Source: Pedobacter sp. MC2016-24
GTDB taxonomy: Bacteria; Bacteroidota; Bacteroidia; Sphingobacteriales; Sphingobacteriaceae
Assembly (NCBI RefSeq): GCF_015223055.1
Contig: NZ_JADFBX010000003.1
Coordinates: 62,001-126,000 of the forward strand
Direction: 5' to 3'
Length of the DNA: 64,000 nucleotides
Shown here: piece by piece, positions 28,253 to 37,246 of the stretch
How the letters are laid out: each line of letters starts with the position of its first letter
Numbering within the stretch: the first letter of the stretch is position 1
The notes under the pieces: model-generated
What the model was told of the DNA's origin: nothing
What the model saw: the letters and a program-made list of their open reading frames with translations, nothing else
The model's database searches: none
Translations under genes and position numbers: made by a program

Positions 28253-29167
28253 ATGGGTAATACATTTCGCTTTAAGTCGCTTCAAGACCTGCATACTTAT
28301 TATAATTTACCTCAACCAGAACATCCGCTCATCAGCGTGATTGACTATAGTAAGGTTAGTTATCCCGAAGGCGTGGAGGAACTTAAATGGGTACAGGATT
28401 TTTATATCTTCGCCTTAAAGCGAAATGTCCATGCCAAATTCAATTATGGCCAGCAGCCTTATGATTTTAACTCTGGCGTATTGTCGTTTTTTGCACCTCA
28501 GCAGTTGTTGCATGTCGAGATCAAAGCCAATGTCAACGTCCGGCAATCTGGATGGTTGCTATTGCTGCATCCGGATTTTCTCTGGAATACGACCCTGGCA
28601 AATGAAATTAAAAACTACGATTTCTTCCAGTACAAGGTGAACGAAGCCCTGTTCCTTTCCGAAAAGGAAGAGGTCGTGATTGCCGAGATATTCCATAACA
28701 TAGAAAAAGAATACCAGTCCAATATGGATCGGTTTAGCCAGTCCTTAATCATCAATCAGTTGGAACACTTGCTGATTCAGGGCGATCGTTTTTACCACCG
28801 GCAGTTCCTTACCCGTAAAATTACAAATCACCAGGTATTGCATAAGCTGGAATCCTTGCTGAATGAGCAGTTTTCTGGTAATAAGTTAATTGAAAGTGGA
28901 TTGCCAAGCGTTCAGTCCGTTGCTGATCAATTGAATATCTCGGCCAATTATCTAAGTACATTATTGAAAATGCTAACCGGGCAAAGTACCCAGCAGTTCA
29001 TTCACGACAAGCTGATCGAGAAAGCTAAAACAAAACTCTCTACTACCAGTCTGTCTGTTTCCGAGATTGCTTACAGTCTGGGTTTTGAACATTCACAATC
29101 ATTTAGCAAACTTTTTAAAACTAAAACGAACCAGACGCCTCTGGAATTTCGCGCTTGCTACAATTGA
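28253..29167 (+). CDS. AraC-family transcriptional regulator
   Basis: This 304-residue protein has an N-terminal cupin-like ligand part and a C-terminal double helix-turn-helix (about 205-300). The C-terminal part shows VQSVADQLNISANYLSTLLK and SVSEIAYSLGFEHSQSFSKL, then FKTKTNQTPLEFR. It resembles the regulators that accompany SDR genes in Bacteroidota and probably controls the preceding dehydrogenase gene, 18 nt upstream. The effector ligand is unknown. Confidence 0.92.
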   Translation: MGNTFRFKSLQDLHTYYNLPQPEHPLISVIDYSKVSYPEGVEELKWVQDFYIFALKRNVHAKFNYGQQPYDFNSGVLSFFAPQQLLHVEIKANVNVRQSGWLLLLHPDFLWNTTLANEIKNYDFFQYKVNEALFLSEKEEVVIAEIFHNIEKEYQSNMDRFSQSLIINQLEHLLIQGDRFYHRQFLTRKITNHQVLHKLESLLNEQFSGNKLIESGLPSVQSVADQLNISANYLSTLLKMLTGQSTQQFIHDKLIEKAKTKLSTTSLSVSEIAYSLGFEHSQSFSKLFKTKTNQTPLEFRACYN

Positions 29168-29318
29168 ACTGTTCAGCCAAGTTTAATTAGTGGTCGTACA
29201 GCTGCTAGGTTTTTCAGCCTGATCCGATAAACAGTATTTTAAATATGCGCTGATTTTGTTTAACTTTAGTTATGTAACTTTAAGGTAGTAATGGTTAAGT
29301 TTTATAAGAAGTTGAAAT

Positions 29319-29326
29319 TATTTTTG
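29319..29326 (+). promoter_or_regulatory. Candidate -7 promoter box for the GAF histidine kinase gene
   Basis: TATTTTTG is an exact TAnnTTTG match, 32 nt before the proposed TTG start. No good -33 box is seen. Its position argues against any start further upstream. Confidence 0.35.
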
Positions 29327-29358
29327 TAAATTGGCATTTCACTATTTCTACTAATCAA

Positions 29359-30543
29359 TTGGTACCAACTCCAAAAAGCTTGCAAGCGGATCTTAATGCC
29401 ATTGCAGGTATACCTGTAATCTACGATATCCTGGATTCTATTTGTAAAAGGACAGGGATGGGCTTTGCAGCTGTTGCACGTGTAACTGAAGAGAAATGGA
29501 TTGCTTGTGCTGTTCTGGACCGCATTTCCTTCGGCCTGGTTCCAGGTGGAGAATTGGAATTGAAAACAACCATTTGCCATGAAATCCGGCTGGATGAAAA
29601 AATTGTTGTCATTGATCATGTAGCCGAAGATCCGGTTTATATGCACCATCATACTCCGGCCCAATACGGTTTTCAAAGTTATATCTCAGTACCCATCATT
29701 CAAAAGGATGGCCGCTTTTTTGGTACTTTATGTGCGATCGACCCTCATCCGAATCAAGTAAATACTACCGAGGTTATCAATATGTTTAAATTGTATGCAG
29801 AACTGATTTCTTTTCACCTGAGTGCTATAGAAAAGATAGATGCTGCGGAAAATAAGTTGAAAGAAGAACAGGACAATGCGGAGCTTCGGGATAATTTTAT
29901 AGCCATTTTGGGACATGATCTTCGAAATCCACTTGGTGCAATATCCAATAGTGCCCAGCTATTGCTGAGGCTACCTTTAGATGAGCGCGGTAAGAAGCTT
30001 GCTAACATCATCAAAGATAGTTCCCTACGGATGAATGGCCTGATCGAAAATGTACTTGATTTTGCCCGTGGAAAACTTGGTGGCGGAATTCAATTGAACA
30101 TACAAAGTGTTTCAGGTCTTGCTGATTTATTGACACAGGTTACAACCGAGCTACAATCGGTCTGGCCTGGACGTATTATTGACCTAAATTTAGACCTGCA
30201 AAGTGTTGTCAACTGCGATCAGGCACGAATAGCCCAGTTGTTTTCAAATTTGCTTGGAAATGCCTTAACACATAGCCCGGATGGTACCCCTGTTTTGGTG
30301 GAGGCCACATCGGGCAATGGTGTTTTTCAATTGTCAGTAACCAACGAGGGACCACACATAGATCAGTCAACTTTATCTCGTCTTTTTCAACCATTTTTTA
30401 GAAATTCAGTGAATTCATCGAAAAAGGGTTTAGGTCTTGGACTCTATATTGCATCAGAAATTGCAAAGGCACATCATGGTATCCTGAATGCGGAATCCAA
30501 TGATGGAAAAATCACTTTCAGCCTGATGTTTGATTGCCGTTAA
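29359..30543 (+). CDS. GAF-domain sensor histidine kinase
   Basis: This 394-residue soluble kinase has a GAF domain (about 10-155; WIACAVLDRISFGL, YISVPIIQKDGRFFGTLCAI) and a short helix. HisKA carries His186 in AILGHDLRNPLGAI. HATPase has LFSNLLGNALTHSPDG and GLGLGLYIASEIAKAHHG. The frame contains no ATG before the domain; TTG at 29359 is the only reasonable start. There is no adjacent regulator. It is convergent with the last gene of the leftward T6SS block, 28 nt away, so it probably marks the boundary rather than belonging to the secretion system. Confidence 0.88.
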   Translation: MVPTPKSLQADLNAIAGIPVIYDILDSICKRTGMGFAAVARVTEEKWIACAVLDRISFGLVPGGELELKTTICHEIRLDEKIVVIDHVAEDPVYMHHHTPAQYGFQSYISVPIIQKDGRFFGTLCAIDPHPNQVNTTEVINMFKLYAELISFHLSAIEKIDAAENKLKEEQDNAELRDNFIAILGHDLRNPLGAISNSAQLLLRLPLDERGKKLANIIKDSSLRMNGLIENVLDFARGKLGGGIQLNIQSVSGLADLLTQVTTELQSVWPGRIIDLNLDLQSVVNCDQARIAQLFSNLLGNALTHSPDGTPVLVEATSGNGVFQLSVTNEGPHIDQSTLSRLFQPFFRNSVNSSKKGLGLGLYIASEIAKAHHGILNAESNDGKITFSLMFDCR

Positions 30544-30571
30544 TCCGGATACATACAATCAATTGCCTGTC

Positions 30572-31711
30572 TTAGTCTAATAACGTCCAGGTTTTTCTTG
30601 CTTGTACCTGCTGCACCACTTGTTGCTCGGCAACTACAATGTTTTCTTTGCGTTGGCCGATATATTCTAATCCGCCCAATTTATTCCACAAGGCCAGCAA
30701 TACAGTCATAAATTCGTTAACCATGACCATACTGTTGTTGATTTGTTTATGGTCGTAAACCAGCTCAATGGTTTTTGCCAAAAGCTCTTCAAAATTTCCA
30801 GGAGTAACATCTTTCCACTCGTAAAAATATTTAAGCAATTCTTCGCGTTCCCGGGTGTCAATCAGTTTGATGGCAGTGAAAAAAATATGCGCTAAACTGG
30901 AGAAATAACCAACCAAAACCACTGGCGATTCGCGGTGTGCAATATTTCTGTATGCATAAAATAAGCCTGAAATATAATCGACAATTTTTTCAGATATGAA
31001 ACGAATATTCTTACCTATCGGTGTAATGTTATCACGCCCGGCAGTTTTATCAATAATTTTGAAAGCTGCGAGTTGTAAATCGTTCAATAATACACTGAAA
31101 GTTTCATAATACCTGATCAATGCCGGGTGACTGGTGATGGTAGAACTTGGCGGGATATAGCTGTGGTTGATAGATAGCCTTCCATTTTCATAGTAAACCT
31201 GGCCAATGGTCAAAAAATAACTGTCTGCCGCTTGCGAAGCCAGTTCAGTTTCTGGTAAGACTACAATCGAATAGCTTTTCGCCAGTTCAGGATAGCGGAT
31301 CGGACTTTCTTCGGGATTTGGCGTACCTGTGGGTGTGCGGTGAAATGGATTAACCACCAATAAAATAAGGTAATTCCGAGGTTCTGATTGGCCAAAATAG
31401 TGGTTGTGCACCAACATGTCCATCAGATCAGATTGTTCAATGTCGATGTGACACCCCTCAGGAGTGATGGCATTACAATACCTGACTCTAACCTCGATAT
31501 GATTGGTCGCCTTTTCAGTAATTTCAATATCATGTGAGCTTTTATAACCAGCAAAAGGTGGCAAAAACCCATAATTGCTATTGTTTAAATGTAGTGATAT
31601 TGCATTCCGGACAAAATCTTGCAAATAGAGGTCACTTGCAGTAAAATGATCACTGGAAAGCTTCATCCCATTAATCCAGTTGATGGATTTATATTTTAAC
31701 GGTTTTATCAT
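30572..31711 (-). CDS. tssK: T6SS baseplate protein TssK
   Basis: This 379-residue protein is recognised by the N-terminal INWINGMKLSSDHF, the Bacteroidota form of the TssK signature (normally W-x-x-G-M-x-L-x-x-x-H-F). Its place next to tssN supports the call. TssK trimers link the baseplate wedge to the membrane complex. It is shorter than typical proteobacterial TssK (about 440 residues), as expected for subtype iii. It lies 22 nt downstream of tssN in the same leftward operon. Confidence 0.85.
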   Translation of the reverse strand: MIKPLKYKSINWINGMKLSSDHFTASDLYLQDFVRNAISLHLNNSNYGFLPPFAGYKSSHDIEITEKATNHIEVRVRYCNAITPEGCHIDIEQSDLMDMLVHNHYFGQSEPRNYLILLVVNPFHRTPTGTPNPEESPIRYPELAKSYSIVVLPETELASQAADSYFLTIGQVYYENGRLSINHSYIPPSSTITSHPALIRYYETFSVLLNDLQLAAFKIIDKTAGRDNITPIGKNIRFISEKIVDYISGLFYAYRNIAHRESPVVLVGYFSSLAHIFFTAIKLIDTREREELLKYFYEWKDVTPGNFEELLAKTIELVYDHKQINNSMVMVNEFMTVLLALWNKLGGLEYIGQRKENIVVAEQQVVQQVQARKTWTLLD

Positions 31712-31733
31712 GGCAGACGTTTTTTAAGGTAGA

Positions 31734-32627
31734 TTAGATAAATATAGCACTTTCTCCAACCTCATCAGATTTATTTACGTTTTCTGATACCCGTTTGGCA
31801 TAGATGGTCATTTTCTCGGTAATGCCATTTTCTATGATGTCAAGATCGGGATCTATAAAAATATTGCGTTTAAAAAAAGAGGTTTTAATGAAGAAAATCC
31901 ACTTGTAATTCTCCTGATCATCGCTTTTAAAGGCGATTGGGTTATTGGTAAATTTCAGATTATAATCGTCAATAAACTTATGAAACCAAATGCCAAAGTT
32001 CATATTTTCCAGGGCCTTAACTTTTACCTTAAGTGGTTCCGGATCGCTGCTTTTTCTATACAACTCCAACTCAAGCACCAAAAGTTTGTTGAAGTCGACA
32101 TGATCCATATTGATGTCAAGCGGCATATCCGGATACTTCCAGATCTTATAGATTTCTGAAGGAATGCCAAGAAGCGACACATAGGCCCACCAAAAAATAA
32201 GCGGTACAAAGAAACAGGTGATACTGCCTGCGCCAAACCAGCCAAAGTTTACCGAACTTAACCAGTTAAAAGCCAGTTGGAAGAGGTAGACTGATAAAAG
32301 TGCTGAAATTAAGGTGGCGAAAAAGATAAAGACTTTACGCTCTAACAATTCTTTTGGATAATATTTCGTCAGCAAATAAGTGAATACAGTGCCCATTAAC
32401 AGGTAGAAAATACAGCAGATGATGTAGCCCCAGGGCATAAAATTAAAATTGAGAAAGCCCAGGAAGCCTGGGATTGCTAAAATAATGCCGATCAGCAGAA
32501 CACTTACAATAAGTCTCTTGTTATTAATAAACTGGTTTTTCTTGTTGATGATAGAAAGTACTGCCGTTGAGACCAAGACGATCAGCGGAAATAGGAGAAA
32601 GCGAATGAAAAATGATTTGACGTCCAT
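31734..32627 (-). CDS. tssN: T6SS membrane-complex protein TssN
   Basis: This 297-residue protein has about four to five hydrophobic segments in its first 150 residues and a soluble cytoplasmic C-terminal half. TssN is one of the Bacteroidota-specific envelope components and is reported to connect the membrane complex with the baseplate. It stands in for the missing TssJ-TssL-TssM complex. Recognition rests on topology, length and gene context (tssN-tssK pair) more than on a crisp motif. Confidence 0.8.
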   Translation of the reverse strand: MDVKSFFIRFLLFPLIVLVSTAVLSIINKKNQFINNKRLIVSVLLIGIILAIPGFLGFLNFNFMPWGYIICCIFYLLMGTVFTYLLTKYYPKELLERKVFIFFATLISALLSVYLFQLAFNWLSSVNFGWFGAGSITCFFVPLIFWWAYVSLLGIPSEIYKIWKYPDMPLDINMDHVDFNKLLVLELELYRKSSDPEPLKVKVKALENMNFGIWFHKFIDDYNLKFTNNPIAFKSDDQENYKWIFFIKTSFFKRNIFIDPDLDIIENGITEKMTIYAKRVSENVNKSDEVGESAIFI

Positions 32628-32657
32628 TAATTTTTATAGGTGTGATGTGAGGTTGTG

Positions 32658-32665
32658 CAAATATA
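32658..32665 (-). promoter_or_regulatory. Candidate -7 promoter box for tssN-tssK
   Basis: Read leftward, the 123-nt divergent gap contains TATATTTG, an exact TAnnTTTG match, 31 nt before the tssN start. No convincing -33 box was found. Confidence 0.45.
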
Positions 32666-32750
32666 GTATCTTTAATATTTGATTATAATCGATATTTTTT
32701 TCAATATTTTTAAATTTAATACATAACAAAAATGCAACCTTAAAGTTTAG

Positions 32751-33689
32751 ATGAAAAAAGAAACTTTGATTAATAACGAACTCTTTACAGATTATAAGGC
32801 TGTAGCTCATGTCGCCGATTTGATCGAGCGCGATGTGGTTGAAGCAGATCGCATCGAAATCGTTCCCCTTGGTCCGGATAAACGCGCTTTTGCAAAAGAT
32901 ATAGAAAGTGCACATGTGTATCATTCTGAAAAGAGAAGGCAGGACCGTATCCGCATACATACCAATAGAGAAGGGCTGTATGATATGCTGCCCGAAGGAC
33001 TTTTCCACAGGCCACCTACAGGTAGCGCAGGGATGGATGAAGAGTCTATGATTAAGGACATCAGAGATCGGAGAGAAGAAGAGCGGCAAGCCCGGTTATT
33101 TTTCACCCCGTTTGATGTCGAAATTAATCATGTCAGGATCATGACCGAGTTGTATGAAAATATGCTCGATAAAAAAACAACCTATACCGATCTAAGCAAG
33201 ATATTCGAACCCGGATGGGAAGAATTTAAGTTGTTAAGTAAAGAACAAAGTATCATTTGGATGCATTTACTCCCGGAAATTCAGCAGAAAAGGAACGATG
33301 TCGATTTTTTAGCAAAGGTTCTTACGGCATTATTTAGCTTGCCTGTCACCATATCAGCCGGTATAGCCAACCTTTCCCCAGTAAAAATCGCAGATGACCT
33401 GCAGATGCATTTGGGTTCCAGTTCCCTGGGGATCGATACCATCATTGGAGATCGTTTTATTCCTGAGGATGAATTGTTTAACATTCAAATCGGGCCCACC
33501 TCCCCCAAAGAACTGGTAAGTTTTATTCCAGGACACAAGGACAGGGCCATATTGGACATGGCCATCAGTTACTTAATACCTGTTGACGCTGAGGTTAACG
33601 TGACCTTACTTACAGCTTCCGAATTTCAGGAAACCCTATTGAGCGCAGATGGAGAAAATGCCTATTTGGGTTACACGGTTTATATTTAA
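32751..33689 (+). CDS. tssG: T6SS baseplate protein TssG
   Basis: The protein has 312 residues. The N-terminal region matches Bacteroidota TssG: a long helix start followed by basic stretches, then GLYDMLPEGLFHRPP, where a plain TssG has a similar L-x-x-x-F motif. The C-terminal half has LGSSSLGIDTIIGDRF and IQIGPTSPKELVSFIPG. TssG forms the wedge with TssE, TssF and TssK. The gene runs rightward alone between two leftward operons, and its stop codon overlaps the tssF stop on the other strand. Confidence 0.85.
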   Translation: MKKETLINNELFTDYKAVAHVADLIERDVVEADRIEIVPLGPDKRAFAKDIESAHVYHSEKRRQDRIRIHTNREGLYDMLPEGLFHRPPTGSAGMDEESMIKDIRDRREEERQARLFFTPFDVEINHVRIMTELYENMLDKKTTYTDLSKIFEPGWEEFKLLSKEQSIIWMHLLPEIQQKRNDVDFLAKVLTALFSLPVTISAGIANLSPVKIADDLQMHLGSSSLGIDTIIGDRFIPEDELFNIQIGPTSPKELVSFIPGHKDRAILDMAISYLIPVDAEVNVTLLTASEFQETLLSADGENAYLGYTVYI

Positions 33690-35554
33690 ACAGTCGTTTT
33701 ATAAACAGGTGTCTTTAATAGCATACGGTAATGGATATGCATCGTACTTCTTAATTTTAATTTAGCCAGAGTAAGACTCAATAGCTCTTCCCAATCTTGT
33801 GCGTCAAGTCTAAGATTTTCTGCAGGCTCAATAATGATATCTGTAGTTTTAATAAAGCCAGCATTTGGATTGTGGTCCAGGATCAGACCTTTGGCTATGA
33901 TGATGTCTTTGAGTTTGTCGCCCAATTCATAGCGGCAAAAATTAATGACATCTGCTTTGGTAATAATCCGATCGGCAGTAGTTAGCCCATATTTATAAGC
34001 CTGAACCCTGTTGGATGCGTTTAATCGGGACCGGCCACCTTTTGTCTGGCTTAGTAAGGAAATACTTTCAGCATGGACTCTGTTATTTTCATATATTACC
34101 AACCGGCTACCTGCATTAATACGGTTGGCCTCTTCGGCTTGCGTAATCCAGATGTCCAGAAATAAAATATTTGCATCATCAATCGGCTTCAATACAATAT
34201 AACTGGGTAACTCCTTGATCCCAGTAAGTGCCGAATGGCTTTTTTGTTCGATCAGGGCAATGTTCTGTTCTAAGTTTTTTAGTGTAGTGCTTAAAAAGTC
34301 CTGTCCATAGGCAGAAAATGCTGCTTTCTCATCTCTTAACAGTTCAAAAAGATAATCAACCAATTCTTTAGCATTTCTGTTGTCAAAGCGTTCTGTACCA
34401 CCATATCTGATCGAAAAGGACCCATCGCCATTTTCATTCTCGTTGGTGTATGGGATTTCATGATAACTGTTTCCCTTATTGTCTTTCAGGTTTTCTACCG
34501 TAAGCATCTGATCCCATGCTTCAGTCTTAATCGGAATGATGTTATTCATGGTTTTGAGCCGGTGTTTGATCTGGCTCAATTTTTTATTCACTACGGGAAA
34601 TGCATTCATGTAAATGTGAAGTTCGTTCAGCATTTCCTGGTTTATGGCTGCCGGAAAAATCACCTTAAGCCATTTTATTTTTTCATCAATCTGGCTTAAA
34701 CTGGCCGGCTGAAAAATTTGCTCAAAAACAGCCGGTAATTCTTTACGCTCATCAATGTTAAAATCATTCAGGTCACCCAGGGTGATGAAGCGATTGCTGT
34801 AAAACTGTAATACGTCGGCCTTGATCAGGTTAAGCAATTGTTTGTGATGAAATGGGGCCTGCACCTTACCAGTTACCGGGTCGTCCATAAATCTATCCGT
34901 ATAAGCTCTGAGTTCATTGTCCTTATAAAACCATTTTCCCAAGGATAACAAATCATAAGTGTCTCCTGGCACTGAATAGTTTTTCCAATCGAAAAATAAG
35001 TTCAGCTTATTAAAATCCATCCAGTTTTTTATACCACTAAAACCAATATAAATGGTGTTTTTCTCTATCGAAAAGCCAGGTAAAGTATTTAAAATGGGTT
35101 GTTTACTAAGTTGTTCTACATTAAAAAGGGTATTTCCGCTCGCAATGTATTTTACAGCTGCATTTTGAACTTTTACGGTATGCAAAGGGCTAAAAAAGAT
35201 ATCGGTTTTCTTAAACTGATCGTTTTCCTCCAGAATATTTTTCCTAAAAGCAAACTGGGTATATGGCGACAGGTAATCTTCTTCCTCTATAGGCCTGGCA
35301 TGGATAATGGCATGTGCAGGTAAAGGTGAAGTTAAATGATCGGGTGCTAAAATACGGCTGATTTTATCGAAGATTCTATTTTCAAGATTTTTAACATCGT
35401 TGGACACATTGAAAAGCTCATTGCTTAAGGCCTCAATAATCAGCTTGACAAGTGGATCAAAATCGTTACTATCTTTTATATTCCAAAAATCTTGAGCATT
35501 TTTTAAAATTCTATTCCGGATTTCATCTTTTGATGAATAAAAAAGTGGCTTCAT
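33686..35554 (-). CDS. tssF: T6SS baseplate protein TssF
   Basis: The protein has 622 residues. The N-terminus contains a long helical segment (DFDPLVKLIIEALSNELFNV) followed by ENRIFDKISRILAPDHLTSP and LPAHAIIHARP, the TssF/gp6-like signature of the baseplate wedge. The C-terminus (NRVQAYKYGLTTADRIITK, NPNAGFIKTTDIIIEPAENL) also fits the family. It partners with TssG, TssE and TssK. It is translated 25 nt behind tssE and converges tail to tail on tssG with a 4-nt overlap. Confidence 0.88.
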   Translation of the reverse strand: MKPLFYSSKDEIRNRILKNAQDFWNIKDSNDFDPLVKLIIEALSNELFNVSNDVKNLENRIFDKISRILAPDHLTSPLPAHAIIHARPIEEEDYLSPYTQFAFRKNILEENDQFKKTDIFFSPLHTVKVQNAAVKYIASGNTLFNVEQLSKQPILNTLPGFSIEKNTIYIGFSGIKNWMDFNKLNLFFDWKNYSVPGDTYDLLSLGKWFYKDNELRAYTDRFMDDPVTGKVQAPFHHKQLLNLIKADVLQFYSNRFITLGDLNDFNIDERKELPAVFEQIFQPASLSQIDEKIKWLKVIFPAAINQEMLNELHIYMNAFPVVNKKLSQIKHRLKTMNNIIPIKTEAWDQMLTVENLKDNKGNSYHEIPYTNENENGDGSFSIRYGGTERFDNRNAKELVDYLFELLRDEKAAFSAYGQDFLSTTLKNLEQNIALIEQKSHSALTGIKELPSYIVLKPIDDANILFLDIWITQAEEANRINAGSRLVIYENNRVHAESISLLSQTKGGRSRLNASNRVQAYKYGLTTADRIITKADVINFCRYELGDKLKDIIIAKGLILDHNPNAGFIKTTDIIIEPAENLRLDAQDWEELLSLTLAKLKLRSTMHIHYRMLLKTPVYKTTV

Positions 35555-35579
35555 ATATAGGATAATTAAGGCGCTTCAG

Positions 35580-36014
35580 TTAAGTAGACAGGGGGCTTAG
35601 AAATAAAGCGGTATGGAAAAAATATTTTTCACCGGTGGTTTTTATGAGTCCTCTGACGCTAATATCCACCTTTTTCTTGATCTCTGTGATGTTCCGCAAA
35701 GGATAGACATTTTCAACTTCGGTGATGTGAACCTCTACTGAGGTATTGTAAATCCGAAACTCATAATCGGTAATTGATTTGAGCAGCGACTTGCGGAATT
35801 TTTCCTCCCAGATGCTTTCACTTACAATTAATTCAAAATCCAGATCCCAGATTTCGCAGCCAAAATCGTGCTGATATCTATGCTCTCCATAACGGGTAAA
35901 AATGACAAGTTCTATGTTATTGGAAATAGATTTTCCCAGGTCAGTAGACTGAAGGCCAGTGCCTGAAAAGATGGAGTTAAATCTAAACGGTTTGTTGAAA
36001 AAATTCTCAGACAT
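35580..36014 (-). CDS. tssE: T6SS baseplate protein TssE (gp25-like)
   Basis: This 144-residue protein of the gp25/lysozyme-like wedge family has LGKSISNNIELVIFTRYGEH and DFGCEIWDLDFELIV. The family's short helix ending in an acidic residue, followed by a glycine-containing turn, is recognisable. It starts sheath polymerisation together with TssF and TssG. It is the first gene of the leftward tssE-tssF unit and divergent from tssO. Confidence 0.85.
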   Translation of the reverse strand: MSENFFNKPFRFNSIFSGTGLQSTDLGKSISNNIELVIFTRYGEHRYQHDFGCEIWDLDFELIVSESIWEEKFRKSLLKSITDYEFRIYNTSVEVHITEVENVYPLRNITEIKKKVDISVRGLIKTTGEKYFFHTALFLSPLST

Positions 36015-36089
36015 ACATGTTTGGCTTAGAGTTTGCTAAAAGTAAAACAAATTATTTCGTTTTAATAACTAAACAACAAATAAAAGAAA

Positions 36090-36123
36090 TTGTCGTAGTG
36101 CAATGTTAATTTAAAGAATTTTG
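36090..36123 (+). promoter_or_regulatory. Candidate promoter of the tssO-to-tssC operon
   Basis: TTG at 36090-36092 is followed after 23 nt by GAATTTTG at 36116-36123, seven of eight matches to TAnnTTTG. It lies in the divergent gap and 72 nt before the proposed tssO start. Confidence 0.3.
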
Positions 36124-36194
36124 TGCGATTGTAAGTGGGGTTGATTATTGAATTGAATGCTGATATACTACCATATAAGACCATTAAAACCGTT

Positions 36195-36716
36195 ATGAAA
36201 CCAATTAATGCCATCGAAATCAGGAATGCTTACCTTAAGTTTATTTTAAACTTTGCATTCCTCAGTTTATTCTCCATTTTTTGTATTTATCTTTTTTTCG
36301 CTGCTTCTAATTATGAGTATATTCTGCTCGATAAAAAAGTGAAGGAAACAGAAAAACTATCTTATTTAAGAAAAGATATCAATACAAATTTCGACCTCAT
36401 CCTTGTCCGCTTTAAAGAGCTTGCCCAATACCGGGATTATAATGCAAATGAAATGAGCAAACAAAGCATTTTGCTTAATGATATCCAAACCGCCAATAAC
36501 AGGATAAAAGATTTGATTTCTAAGAAAGCCAATCCCAGTCTAAGTTTTGATTTGTATCAAAAGTTGAACAATAATGTGGGTGCCATGGCCGATTTGCAAG
36601 ACTCCCTCCTCAAATCAAGGGGAGATATACAACGGTATAAAGAGCAGGTCTACGATTGCCAAAGGGTAAACAGATCTGCAGTCAACAGGATTAGAAACGG
36701 TATTTATGGCCGATAA
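36195..36716 (+). CDS. tssO: T6SS membrane-complex protein TssO
   Basis: The protein has 173 residues from the ATG at 36195. A GTG at 36135 would add 20 residues before the conserved start (KPINAIEIRNAYLKF), so I reject it. One transmembrane helix spans about residues 16-38, followed by a mainly helical periplasmic part with coiled-coil character. It belongs to the Bacteroidota-specific TssNQOPR envelope complex. It is the first gene of a rightward operon that runs through to tssC with short gaps. Confidence 0.78.
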   Translation: MKPINAIEIRNAYLKFILNFAFLSLFSIFCIYLFFAASNYEYILLDKKVKETEKLSYLRKDINTNFDLILVRFKELAQYRDYNANEMSKQSILLNDIQTANNRIKDLISKKANPSLSFDLYQKLNNNVGAMADLQDSLLKSRGDIQRYKEQVYDCQRVNRSAVNRIRNGIYGR

Positions 36717-36725
36717 TTAAGGATT

Positions 36726-37211
36726 ATGATCAAATTAAGTATAAAAGAAAGGCGAGAACAGTTCTTGTTTTTTGTGGCGCTGTTTGTTTTTACTGTTGGG
36801 CTGTTAAGCTTTGGAATGTTTTATAGCGGCAATTCAGGACATGAAATTTCTAAAGAAGAACTCGAAGTTAAGATTAACGAGAACGAGGTATTCGAAAATA
36901 TGGTGAAAGAAACCATGCCTATAGTTGATACCACTTTCAGGCAGATTACCAGATACAATCCAAATGTGCAGGCTGTTTTTTTAAAAAACGACATTCAACT
37001 TTCATTAGGCTCAATTAAAACCGCATTTGACCGCAAAGCATCAGATTCGCGGTATAAAATCTTTGTGCAGACTGCTCAATTGTACGACAGGTTGTTTTAC
37101 GACCGTCAAGAACAAAATAGAAACATCACCGATATCGAATTATATAAAAAGCAATTGGAAGACTGCATTACCAACAGGCATCAATTGCAGCAAACCATAT
37201 ATTCAAGATAA
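36726..37211 (+). CDS. T6SS membrane-complex protein, TssO-like
   Basis: This 161-residue protein has the same layout as its neighbour: a short basic N-terminus (IKERREQF), one transmembrane helix (about 12-34), and a helical periplasmic tail ending in a conserved short pattern (YKKQLEDCITNRHQLQQ; compare RYKEQVYDCQRVNRSAV in TssO). It is likely a paralogous subunit and may be the functional TssP or TssQ of this system. It lies 9 nt behind tssO. The exact name should be checked by profile search. Confidence 0.7.
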   Translation: MIKLSIKERREQFLFFVALFVFTVGLLSFGMFYSGNSGHEISKEELEVKINENEVFENMVKETMPIVDTTFRQITRYNPNVQAVFLKNDIQLSLGSIKTAFDRKASDSRYKIFVQTAQLYDRLFYDRQEQNRNITDIELYKKQLEDCITNRHQLQQTIYSR

Positions 37212-37246
37212 AACCCTTAAAAATCAACCTATTAAAAACGCTAACT

